Source: Plenodomus lindquistii (taxonomy: Eukaryota; Ascomycota; Dothideomycetes; Pleosporales; Leptosphaeriaceae). Taken from it: DNA of 64,000 nt. The stretch covers positions 496,001 to 560,000 of the forward strand of contig JANUWI010000006.1 in NCBI GenBank assembly GCA_025504975.1. The letters run 5' to 3'. Each line of letters begins with the position of its first letter. The first letter of the stretch is position 1. Position numbers and translations under genes: made by a program. This document shows, in pieces, positions 34,489-44,578 of this stretch. Below the pieces are notes generated by a model. The model worked only from the letters and a program-made list of their open reading frames with translations. It searched no databases and was not told where the DNA came from.

Positions 34489-36241
34489 CTACGCATGGCC
34501 AACAAACCATGCCATGCCGCGCCCTTCCTCTTCCTCGTCCTTGCGGTACATGTCCAGTTCTTCGCTCAACCACCGGATCAGGCTTGTGAATTCGACAGCC
34601 TTCCACTGCATCTCCATGGCGTATTTTTCACCTGCTAAGACTATGATTGCTTGTCGCAATAACTCGTCTCTGTCAACCGCCACATTAGGACCGAGGCCGA
34701 AGCCTTGGCCTACATCCTCAAAGTTGGCTATCACTGTTTGTGTGCACCCCATTAGTGTACGATGTTGTTGGATTCGGCGCTCGATTTCGGCGTTGGAATG
34801 ACCCTCATTGCGCCAGCCTGGTAAAAATTAGTTTTCTTGCGCGAGGCGAACTAGGGGGAAACATACGTTCACCGGCCCGTTCTAGCGCCGCCAAATGTCT
34901 TCTGAGTTCAAACCATGTAAGAATTGCTCGTTCTCGGGCAATGAACACGGGAATGTTGTCGACCATTTTTTGATAATCAGCCCGTACGCCTTCTCTCCAC
35001 GCCAACTCGAGCCGGTTGAGTAGCGTCTCCTCGTTGACCTGAATGCCACTGTCTTCCTCGTATATGTATTGACGGAGCGCACGTACACCATCCTCGTCCA
35101 GTCCACGATAAGGTATGCTGTTGGTGGGCTGCGGTATCTCTTCTGTCGCAGCATCAGGTGTTCGGAAGCTCGCAACGAGCTTAGCGACCTCGACGCTTAT
35201 TTGCCTGTCTACTGCTGCTTGGTTTGCGTCGGCAATCTGTTGTTTGGCCGCCGCCTTGGTGTCAAGGGCAGATACTTGGTATCCATTTACAGGCAATGCG
35301 CTCGACTCTCGTGAGGTCACACTGGCAAGTCGATTCCAGTTGTCACCAGCAACATATCTCGGCGGCTGTCCACTTTGCTGATGATGTGGATCTACACTTG
35401 TGAAAGCTGCATTACTATTAGTCGCGTGTGATGGGTTATTGATTGTTGTGAAGTTAGGACCTTCTCGCGGCCCCACGATAGGACTTTCGCCGGACTCTGG
35501 GGGGGTAAGCATCGCAGATGAAGACATCGGACTGCCACGTGATGCTGTATCAGCGTCGTGCAGGACCGAATTCGGTGCAAGTGCAACGAATGAAGCTGGT
35601 GTTCCGCCTTCATTCTGGCCTGCGAGCTCTGCCTCAGCTCTTGCTTGCCGGTTCTCGGCCTTTTTTCTCCGCTCGCGGTCTAAGCGTTCGCGCGCAAGAA
35701 TCACATTACATGCCTTGAGGCCTATCCACCAGTGCAGGAGTTTGTGAACCCTGCCGGAAGTGTTAACATATCATCTTGCTGTTCTCAGATTCATCATAGG
35801 GTATCGGAATGTTGAACGAATGATAACTTACAACTGTCTATCTTCGTCGACTTCAAAGAAGAGATCCCGTGGGTACACGCCCTCCTCGACACCGGGCTCA
35901 TTTGCGGTAATAAGATGTTCTCGCTCCCCTGCTCTTCCCCAGATCTTCGCTCCGTGCTTTTCGAGTAGCCCGTCGACCTCATCCTTGAGACTACCCTCTG
36001 CGCTGAGGAACCTCATGAGCTCATCCGGCTCTTTTGGTAGCGTTGAGACCACATCGCCCATATCTGCCACCAATTCGCGCACCACAGCAGATTCGAAGTT
36101 GGTCTTGCCGCGCTTATTTGAAGACCATTTTGCACGTAAGCCAAGTCGCTCTATCAGCTCATGCATCCGGACTTTTGACCGATTCTTCATGATATCGAGC
36201 CAGTCTTTGGACGTTGCATAGTTGATGGCTGTCCCGTCCAT
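34489..36241 (-). CDS. Unrecognised paralogue family member 4 (one domain)
   Basis: Three exons, 36241-35832, 35750-34867 and 34817-34489, give 540 residues. The single family domain is at the N-terminus (about 13-155): RLGLRAK, VVSTLPKEPDELMRFL, VDGLLEKHGAKIWGRAGE, PRDLFFEVDEDRQL, then VHKLLHWWIGLKACN across the first intron, again at the family position and phase. A Lys/Arg/Glu helix and a disordered Ser/Asn-rich middle follow. The C-terminal helical part has ILTWFELRRHLAALERAGER; the second splice extends it by about 109 residues ending in GRGMAWFVGHA. It is the most diverged of the four and the first in transcriptional order on the minus strand. Confidence 0.78.
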
Positions 36242-38718
36242 GGCGGACGTGTCATGTGCATAGACGGTTAACGCGAGGTCAATTAGTACTTTCCAGTCAG
36301 AAGCTGTTACTGAATGATGCGATTATCTCTGTGTATAGTGTTTTGGGCTGTTTGCGATCAGAAAATGGACGAGTAAGGTTTGTGCTAATATCCTACATGT
36401 ATAACTTGCAGACGCGCTTAGACCTGTGATGGCGCGAATGCTGAACGTGGCAAATGGATGCTAGGAAAAGATGTGTAAGTGATTGTAAGGTTGTGCCAAG
36501 GCAGGAAGAAATAATCTAGGAATGGGGAAACAACAGAACGGATGACAGTCGGGAGTGGAGACATTCATGGGTAACGCGTTGGGAAGGATTCGCGTACGAG
36601 TCGAGATGCGCAAACCAAAACTAGCAGGCGGAAGCGAGCGGCAAAAAGAACTGATTGGCCCACAGACCGCAGACTTACACAAAACCTTGTGCATCGGATA
36701 CGGTAGTGCATCCCCGCCATTAGCAACACATGCTCAAGAATGCGAGATGGCGACTTGTACTTTTCTTTCAGTCACGGAAAGTCTCCATAACGCGGCATCT
36801 CGAAAGTTGGATTTTTCCGGGACTCTGGTCATTGCGTATTCTCATCGCAGCGGGTCCCTAGAGACCTCTAAGCTCCATGTAAAAGTTTTGTTCTGGCCCG
36901 AGAGTGCCTCACACTCATTACGAATCGAAGCAGTCACCATCAGTATGCAAGAGCCTCGCAATGTTGGAAACCCGAGGCCACGAGGCAAGGCGAGGTTGGA
37001 ACGAGCCATCCAGGACCACATACAGCGCTTGCGACCGAGCCTCGAACAAGCACGTCCACCTTGTGCTTGAGTGGCCTCGCTCGCGCTGTGACATCTTCAA
37101 TCTTGATGATGTCTCTGATTAATTTCTTCACGAGACCTCCCGAGACCCCGATTTGTATACTGTGATGACCCAACTTTTCCCGTCGAAATCTTCGCTCGGG
37201 TTTGTATTGTACGCAAACATGAGACCGCTTCCGCCAGGTAAGTCACTATGGTAGTTCGTTGCACCTCCTTCCAAAGCCGTGATTTTGGCGTCTACCTCTG
37301 CAACTACATCTTCTTGAAAGATTGGAGAGGAAGGCATCGTGGTCCATTTCAGAGCAAGGATGGGCCCCTAACCCAGGGCCGTATAGGAATAGCCGCTGCG
37401 GTAGAGTAATCAGGCCCAAGAGCCAAGAGGGCTCGATCCAGGTCATTCGTGAGGTAATGGATTTCGAAGAAGCGTCCAATTTCCGATGAGTGCATGCTGC
37501 GGCGGCGATCTCAGTATTGTATGCTAGGTGCAGAGTAGTCGTCGTTGCTGTACGGGTCGCGCGAACCTGGTGGTATGGGATGATAGTCTGCTTCATGTCG
37601 GAATGCGTTCCCGCTCTCGACTGCTGCGCCTTTAATCTTAGGAGTATTGGCATCTATGTATCAAACCTGCCATTGTAGCATCTTGATTCCAAGTCATGTT
37701 CAAGGGCTACGCACCACCCTTCCGTCATCGACGCGGAAGCCTGGTTGGCATTGGCTTGAAGCCATTCTCGTTAGAAGGCATACATCTCTCATAACCAGAG
37801 TCCAGTTCAGCCCTCGCATACCCGAGTATATTGTAGATTGCGCCATGCGCAACCATACTTGTTGTCGAAATTGTAACGATCGTTGTCGCCAGCGCTGCGT
37901 CCTACATCCTTGCATGACCCGCTATCGTTGTTAGTGGGAAGGGATAAAGCTTCTTCGGACCTCTCCACAGCTCGTTCCTTCTCCAGACTGCAAGAGACCG
38001 CTCACCTTTTGGAACCCAACACCGTGCCGTGAGGAGCTCGAAGATTTTGGCCCCCAATGTTCGCTTGTCCCGTCATGGCTAAGCGAAGGCAGCCATCCGA
38101 TCACCGGACGAATCCGTGGCTGAGTCTGCCTCGGGTGGCCAGCTCAGCCTCGCCGAAGGGTTGACCAACACGTCGGTTATGGGCCTTTTTGGAGCATCAA
38201 TTGAATCCTATCCGAAGAAAGAGGCCTTGAATCACGAACATGAGGCTTTTGACACGTTTCGCGTAACTTCGCACGCCCGAGGCAGGCGATAGAGTCTAGT
38301 CTGTCCACCGCCGGTGAGGCTCGACGAATCGTGAGGGTCAAAACGCCAACACCAATGCTTCGGCGACCATTGAGGCACAGCAAATGATAGGCCGCACGAC
38401 TTCCGTCCCACGAGCCGGGATGCGCTTCCTGAATGAGGCTACCCTTTGCGTTTGGCTACTTTAACCCGGGTTCGACCAGCGCGGCTCGCTACAGAGGCAC
38501 AGGGCTGAGCGAGAGTACGGGTCGGACCCACAGGCTGCCTGGCGTCTTCAGCCGCGGGGTGTACACATCTCGGCGGTTTGCTGGAGTTGTATTTCTTATA
38601 TCTGAGGCGCCCAGGATATGAGGCGTGTACCGGCACCCGACAACATCGCGACAGCTCCTTCGAACAGCCTGTGCTTGAGCCTTTGTGAGATTGACGCGTC
38701 AACACCAATGCTGCAGCC
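36242..38718. other. 2.5-kb intergenic stretch
   Basis: Lies between paralogue 4 and the DUF3433 gene, whose starts diverge. One short minus-strand frame (37128-37337) is listed separately. A plus-strand frame from the ATG at 36567 (167 codons) has an arginine-rich, unconvincing translation. No repeat, RNA gene or transposon was recognised; the part nearest 38.7 kb is the promoter of the DUF3433 gene. Confidence 0.4.
37128..37337 (-). CDS. Weak candidate 69-residue protein
   Basis: ATG-started short frame with balanced composition (DVVAEVDAKITALEGG, DFDGKSWVITVYKSGS). A CTGGGTTAG sequence about 35 bases upstream could be an acceptor, so it may be a terminal exon or a fragment of an older gene. 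No family recognised. Confidence 0.25.
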   Translation of the reverse strand: MPSSPIFQEDVVAEVDAKITALEGGATNYHSDLPGGSGLMFAYNTNPSEDFDGKSWVITVYKSGSREVS

Positions 38719-41406
38719 ATGGAGGGGCTGCCTCATGCTCTACAAATAGGCTCTCCGGTTACTACACGTGAGCCTTTTGCATGGAACAGCCCACCCGTTC
38801 CTGCAGGCTCCCCAACATTTGGCCCAGGAGCATTTGCGCAAACTCGCCCTGATCTGGAGCGTAGGCGCACTTCAGGTTCACAAAGGCTGTCACAACTGTT
38901 CCCATCTCGACCAGCATCGATCGTATCGCCTATTTCACCTGCCAGCAAGTTCGTCTCAGAGGAATCTTCGTATCCCTCCCCTCTTGTACCAGCTGCTGAA
39001 TCACCATATCGTATTCCTCGCGCACCGGCACCGCCCTCTTTTTACCCCGACACAGCGTACGATTCTGTCGCGAACTCTTTCAGTAACGAAGGCGCGTATC
39101 TCAGTCTACACAAGAAGAGCGGGACGAAGAGTTTATTCAGTCGACTCACGTCTTTGCGCAAAGCCGGTTCCAAAGGCAGCGGCTATGACAAACTTGAAGA
39201 TGAAGAGGCACTGTCTACTGAACGACGACTCCGTAGCGTACAGGAGTCGGATGAAGTCGTGGGATATGATCTGAGTAATTATGACGGGGTGCCATTGACG
39301 GCTTTCCAGTCACACCTCATGGAAAGCCACGCGCTAGATGGGAAAAATGGAGAAGCAGATATACAAGAGGCCAGCCACGCGGCTGAATTCGAGAGACTCG
39401 AGGCACAACTGGGAGCTGGGATGACTTCGATTTTGCAGAAACCTTTCACACATGACGCTGTACAGCTTTCGCACGGAAGCAACGGAGAAATTTGCCGCGG
39501 GCTCTCCGAGTCTGAACTCGCATATATCAAGGCCAAGAATGCTCAGAAGGAAGCTGACACGAAAGGCGATATCGTCGCCATAGCTGACATTCCCATCGAC
39601 ATAAGTGATTCCATTGCTGGCACCGATTTCGATCGCAGGAGCAGTGTCATGACTGCAGAATCGAGTTTGGCTGGCAAACAAGCGCAGACAAGCTACTTCT
39701 TTCCATCTGATCCTGACATGCCTGCATGGCGTCCGTTCACAATGGGCTGGCCGTGGATTGCAATGCTCATCGTCGTGGCACTAGTTTTGTCTGGCCTACA
39801 AGAATTCCTTTGCCAGTGGTCTATGGGTAATGTCAAGAAAAATGACACCGAGGAAGGGATCCTGCGCTTCAAAAAGGTCGGAGATCTGACAATAGGGCTG
39901 TACTTTGCATGGCAGTATGCGCCCATCATGGTCTTCGTGTTTTACGGCATTCTGTGGCAGATGACAGACTACGAGGTGAAGCGACTAGAACCCTTTTATC
40001 AGTTATCGAAGAATACCGGTGCGACAGCTGCTGAGTCGCTCAATATGGACTACCTCACATTTATGTCTTGGGCGGTGCCACTGAAAGCTCTTCGACACAA
40101 GCAATACGCGGTCATCTACAGCTCGATGGGGACTTTGATTGCCAGCAGTCTTGTTCCTGTCCTCCAAGCCTCCTCTATCAAGATGGAGATTATCGAACAA
40201 GGCCAGCAAGGACCGCGACAGAAGATTGTGCGTGTAGTCCCACCCTGGTCAAGAGCTGTATCAGGCTGTCTGCTTATCGTCGCCTTCTGTGGCGCTGTAC
40301 TGATGTACGCCATGCGCCGCAAGAGCGGGTTAGAGTCAGACCCCAAAGGCATCGCCGGGATTGCAGCCATGGCAACGAAAAGTCATATCTTGAACGACTT
40401 CCGTGGTCTCGATAAGGCACCGTTGGAGAAGATTCACAAGCAGCTCCGTCACCGCCGATATATCTTACACAAAAGTTCCTTGTGGCAGGGCCAATACATC
40501 CGCAATAGCAAAGACAAGATCCCAGAAACCGGGACAGATCCAAGACCTCTAATGCTCAGAAAAAGATTCGGCTTTGTATTCATCGCCTTTATAGTCGCCG
40601 TTACCGCCGCCACTCCAGTCTTTACATTCGTCGAGAAAGCAGGTGCCATTACCCTGAAGCTTCCATTCCTAATGACTACCCTCGCCACCATCATCCGCAT
40701 GCTCTGGAACACACTAAACAGCGACGTCCGCATGCTCCAGCCCTTTTGGATCCTCGCCCAACGTCACGCCCCCGCCAAAACCCTAACACTCGACTACGCC
40801 GGCACAAATCCACTCTTCCTCCCCTTCAAAGCAGCGATGAACGGCCACTACCTCGTCATGCTCGTCGCGTTCGGCTCCATACTCGCGGAGGTCCTCACAG
40901 TATGCGTATCATCCATCAGTGTAGACGGCAAGAAATTCATCCCAGGCCTGGGCGGTCAAAACGATGACGAAAACCACGACGGAGACAACGACGACCCAAA
41001 CGATCGATACAACACCGAGCAAACATTCCGCAGCTTCTGGTCGTCCTTTACCCTCACCATCCTGATCCTACTGTACCTTATTAGCATCGCGTCCCTCACG
41101 TACGCAAAACGCTCGCATAAATTCATGCCCCGCCAGATCGGCACCATGGCGTCGGTACTCGCGTTTATACATCAGAGTAAGATGCTGTGGAGCTTTGTAG
41201 ATACGGAGACTTTTGATAGTCGGAAGATGACGAGGCATTTGGAGCAGAGTGGGAAGACGTATGCGCTGGGGTGGTTTAGTGGAAGGGATGGGGACGACCA
41301 TTTGGGGATTGATGAGGAGGAGGTATTGAGTGGGTATAAGTATGGGTATGATTGGACAAATAGTCGGGTTAGGCCTGGGCAGGTGGGGATGTGGGAGCAT
41401 TATTGA
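38719..41406 (+). CDS. DUF3433-domain membrane protein
   Basis: Single-exon gene of 895 residues. The first ~330 residues are Ser/Pro-rich and disordered. The DUF3433 core starts near residue 333 with WRPFTMGWPWIAMLIVVALV, followed by AWQYAPIMVFVFYGILW and the diagnostic EVKRLEPFYQLSKNTGA. The second half repeats the arrangement (VRMLQPFWILAQRHAPAK, then further helices), as is usual in this fungal family. About eight to ten membrane segments are visible. Function is not known for the family. A polar acidic insert (DENHDGDNDDPNDR) precedes the last helices. The ATG is the first in frame and lies just after CT/AC-rich leader sequence. Confidence 0.88.
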   Translation: MEGLPHALQIGSPVTTREPFAWNSPPVPAGSPTFGPGAFAQTRPDLERRRTSGSQRLSQLFPSRPASIVSPISPASKFVSEESSYPSPLVPAAESPYRIPRAPAPPSFYPDTAYDSVANSFSNEGAYLSLHKKSGTKSLFSRLTSLRKAGSKGSGYDKLEDEEALSTERRLRSVQESDEVVGYDLSNYDGVPLTAFQSHLMESHALDGKNGEADIQEASHAAEFERLEAQLGAGMTSILQKPFTHDAVQLSHGSNGEICRGLSESELAYIKAKNAQKEADTKGDIVAIADIPIDISDSIAGTDFDRRSSVMTAESSLAGKQAQTSYFFPSDPDMPAWRPFTMGWPWIAMLIVVALVLSGLQEFLCQWSMGNVKKNDTEEGILRFKKVGDLTIGLYFAWQYAPIMVFVFYGILWQMTDYEVKRLEPFYQLSKNTGATAAESLNMDYLTFMSWAVPLKALRHKQYAVIYSSMGTLIASSLVPVLQASSIKMEIIEQGQQGPRQKIVRVVPPWSRAVSGCLLIVAFCGAVLMYAMRRKSGLESDPKGIAGIAAMATKSHILNDFRGLDKAPLEKIHKQLRHRRYILHKSSLWQGQYIRNSKDKIPETGTDPRPLMLRKRFGFVFIAFIVAVTAATPVFTFVEKAGAITLKLPFLMTTLATIIRMLWNTLNSDVRMLQPFWILAQRHAPAKTLTLDYAGTNPLFLPFKAAMNGHYLVMLVAFGSILAEVLTVCVSSISVDGKKFIPGLGGQNDDENHDGDNDDPNDRYNTEQTFRSFWSSFTLTILILLYLISIASLTYAKRSHKFMPRQIGTMASVLAFIHQSKMLWSFVDTETFDSRKMTRHLEQSGKTYALGWFSGRDGDDHLGIDEEEVLSGYKYGYDWTNSRVRPGQVGMWEHY

Positions 41407-41666
41407 TGTGTCTTTGATGTCCTGACGAGTTAATCGGGTATCGGTATTATAATCAGCCAGCTTCTTGTGGTCCATGGTGAGCCCTCACATGAACCATGCA
41501 TTATGAGAATATGGCAGTGGTATCATCTCCTGTCATTGATTTGTACATCGCCCCATCCTCGCTCAAGACGCGCTGTATGCCTCCCCCATTATATATACGC
41601 CCTAACGCCACACACATGCTGGTATTCATCGCTATTCCAACGTTGTAACCCTTCAATCCTCTGAAA

Positions 41667-42451
41667 TCAATTCTGACCCTCCCCAACATTACTAACAAGC
41701 CAATCCATGCCCTCCTGCACACCACTCCCGTCCACCGCACTACACGCCACAATACTCCAATTCCTGTCCTTTAGCTCTCCCAACTTCAACGCTTCGCTTA
41801 TCTCTCCTGCACCCTTTGCGCCCGGCTGATCCTGTTTGTTCGCGAAGACGAGGAGCGCGGCGTCGCGTAGCTCTTCTTCGTTGAGCATGGCACGGAGTTC
41901 TTCTGAGGCGGTGGTGAGGCGCTCAATATCGGTGGAGTCGATGACGAAGATTACAGCGGCTGTGTTGGCGTAGTAGCAGCGCCAGTAGGGGCGGATGGAG
42001 GTTTGGCCACCGAGGTCCTGGGGTGGGTGTTAGGGGGTTGTTCGAGGGTGGTGTTGGAAAGGAGTTGGTGCAAATGGAGGAAAAGGCGGGGACGTACCCA
42101 GACGTTGAAATTTAGATTCTTGTAGGTTACTGATTCGACGTTGAAGCCTATTGTTGGTATTGTCGTGACTACCTCGCCGATCTGGGGGTGGTGTTAGTAG
42201 ATGGCCAAGGGATGGGTCCAGCATATCGTTGTATGTTGCCAGCCCTGATAACTCCAGACTTTGGGTCTTGAAAGACATACCTTCAGTCTGTATAATAGTG
42301 TTGTCTTTCCCGCATTGTCCTACGTTTGTAATCAGCACCTCCATCCCTGACCTCATGCCCCATGGTTCGCGCTCACGAGCCCCAAGATCAATATACGGAT
42401 CTCCTTTTTCGCCCAGATGAGCTTTGTGAATGTCGACAGATACCCGCCCAT
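41667..42451 (-). CDS. ARL1: ADP-ribosylation factor-like GTPase Arl1
   Basis: Golgi small GTPase of the Arf family. Four exons (42451-42377, 42319-42281, 42181-42098, 42017-41667) give 182 residues, exact for Arl1. The N-terminus MGGYLSTF carries the myristoylated Gly2 and matches Arl1 rather than Arf1. Nucleotide-binding motifs are GLDNAGKT (24-31), DLGGQTS (67-73) and NKQD, with an Arf-type CSAVDGSG loop. All introns fall between whole codons. In fungi Arl1 recruits GRIP-domain golgins at the trans-Golgi; that role is taken from the family. Confidence 0.93.
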
Positions 42452-43599
42452 CTTGTCGTCTGTGTATGCGTCGCGCGGCTATTCAAGTCTATATGCGGAG
42501 TTCACCGCTGGTGTGGAGTTGAGTTTCGTGGGTGGAGTCGTCAAAGGGGCGTTTGAAGATCGACAGTCGGTTCACGGAGGTGTATATGAGCGAGTTCGAG
42601 AATGTGAGAATCGTCAAGGGAAGTGCTGGTTGTGTTGTGATGTCGTTGTTCGATGTCTGGCCAGAAAGTTAGCCCGTCTCAGATGCAAACGACTCAAACA
42701 GCGGACAGGGACGGCCTTGGGTTTCTCCGAGACGCCGGCCCCTTTGTGACAACCAGAGTTACTACCCGACAGCTCAACAACCGTATTACGACCGTGATCA
42801 TCTCGATAACATCACACTGTAGCGCTCATGTAGTATTGTCCATGAACATTCTGCCAGATCCTGCTGGCAACTGTCTAAGTGTAGACGCGACCATGGAATA
42901 TACACATTCAACCATTGCATTCTCGCGGCTCTGATACTCTGGCATAACGACTACAGTCCCCTATCTGGTCTCGTACAGCATACCTTGAAGTTGTCCGGTG
43001 GCTGCACGCTCTTTTTGGGTATCGCGAATCGGTATGGGGACTCGTAATGGTGGTCCACCCAGCAAGCACACGATACGTCTCAAATATCAAATAAGCTTGA
43101 TGTCAAAGGGCTCAAACAACAACATTGCATACTTGGACTGATCCCAAATTCATATGGTACTCCGATGACGCAGTGGGTCAACATTATATTACTGATGGCA
43201 CTCGAGATAATCACACATTACGCATTTGACTAGTTTAGAAATCATTTGCATATTCTTCCTAGTTCAAGCTACAATACACGTATCTTAGACCTCCTCGATG
43301 TTCTAGTACACAATTTTGAGTGCATATATGGAGGCGATAGTGCATTCTCTTTCCATGGTACGCTTTTAGTATTGGTAATTTCCGTACTTCTTGCGAAGAT
43401 ATATTCGCATCGACAATATATTCACACCTTTGATATGTATAAAAGCATATCCATCACTGACGTCTTCTCCTTTCTTCTTCACATCCACATCCACAAATGT
43501 CACCTTCCACAAACTCAAGATCAAGTAGGTTGTCAAGCCGCTTGTCGCAATTTGGACCTTGTCTAACAATATCATAGACAAACCCAAGTACTACTAAAG
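42452..43599. other. Intergenic, promoters of ARL1 and the next gene
   Basis: The first part is the ARL1 5' region. The last ~160 bases look like a promoter and leader of the small gene at 43600, with a TATA box and a possible 5'-UTR intron (GTAGGT near 43526, acceptor CATAG near 43576). Nothing else is recognised. Confidence 0.45.
43438..43480 (+). promoter_or_regulatory. TATA box and start region of the gene at 43600
   Basis: TATAAAA at 43438-43444 followed about 35-40 bases later by CT-rich TTCTTCTTCACA, a typical fungal start region. Confidence 0.5.
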
Positions 43600-44016
43600 A
43601 TGGCATGCGAACTTCTCTCGAGCTTCCTGGCCCTTCCGCCCAAGGCCCTCCGGACACTCGCTGCCGGTACCATCGGCCACGATGAGATCAAAAGCGCTGA
43701 CGACGACGGCGTCACCAACCACCAACGACTTTGTGAACTCGTCTACTATGCCATTGGTAACAAGCTCTGGGCCCAGCACGCATTCAATTCAATGACCCGC
43801 TTGCATATGATACGTGTGCTTTCAAAGCAGGATTGGCTCGTAAATGGAGAGGAGGACACCATGTCCGATTGGGACCTCAGGTTCCGATTGTTCACGAGGA
43901 CTCGGTATGCAGAGATACTGCTGCAAGACCAAGCGCGTCGGGTCCAATCTGTGGACTCGGCTTCAGAGGACGGGTCCGAGGCTACCCATTGTAGCCACCA
44001 TTCGAGCTCCAGCTAG
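43600..44016 (+). CDS. Hypothetical 138-residue protein
   Basis: Not recognised. ATG-started single exon with natural composition and predicted helices (LCELVYYAIGNKLWAQHAF, RYAEILLQDQARRVQ) and a Ser/His-rich tail. A TATA box and CT-rich start region lie 120-160 bases upstream, which supports transcription. An upstream ATG at about 43498 would begin a short separate frame. There is no signal peptide or membrane segment. Confidence 0.5.
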   Translation: MACELLSSFLALPPKALRTLAAGTIGHDEIKSADDDGVTNHQRLCELVYYAIGNKLWAQHAFNSMTRLHMIRVLSKQDWLVNGEEDTMSDWDLRFRLFTRTRYAEILLQDQARRVQSVDSASEDGSEATHCSHHSSSS

Positions 44017-44578
44017 GACTCGGTTGGATAGTCATGCTAGGCGGTCCGTTGATAAGGTTATCGCATGTTTGGGCTGGATCGGTGCTAGGTGTTATTTTGC
44101 GTTTTGCTATTCGAGGTTGACAGATTTCAGACTCGAGGTACGCCGCCGCCTAGTGCGTTGTGTATATATTATAATCGTATATATTCTACACCTCACAAAC
44201 GTCCAATCACTGCTTGCTCCGGTCTCCCTCATAACAATATTGTTGCCTCTCCGGGCCCTGCCGCCACTATCTGACTCCATCGCTGGTACCGTTTGTATTG
44301 CCTGTCCATACCAGGTATTGCTGCTAGCCCGCTTTCGTCCACCATATATCACGTTCTCCCGACTTGACCGCTTTATAATTTTCGCTTTCACTTTCACTTT
44401 CACTTTCACTGCGCGCCACAATATTTTTTGGACTAGCGATTCCTGGAGCCCTCACAAAACCCCCACCTCGCTGCCTGGTTCCTCTCTCAAACCACAACCT
44501 GGACCCACAATCAACCTGCGGTACTTGACCACCCTCGGCCTGAGCCAGCTGTTACACATTCACACCAACATCAACAAG

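Noticed and set aside
43844..44578. Upstream extension of the basic-protein frame to 43844
   Set aside because: Overlaps the small gene at 43600 and has a non-protein-like translation; a CT-rich leader stands right before the ATG at 44579.
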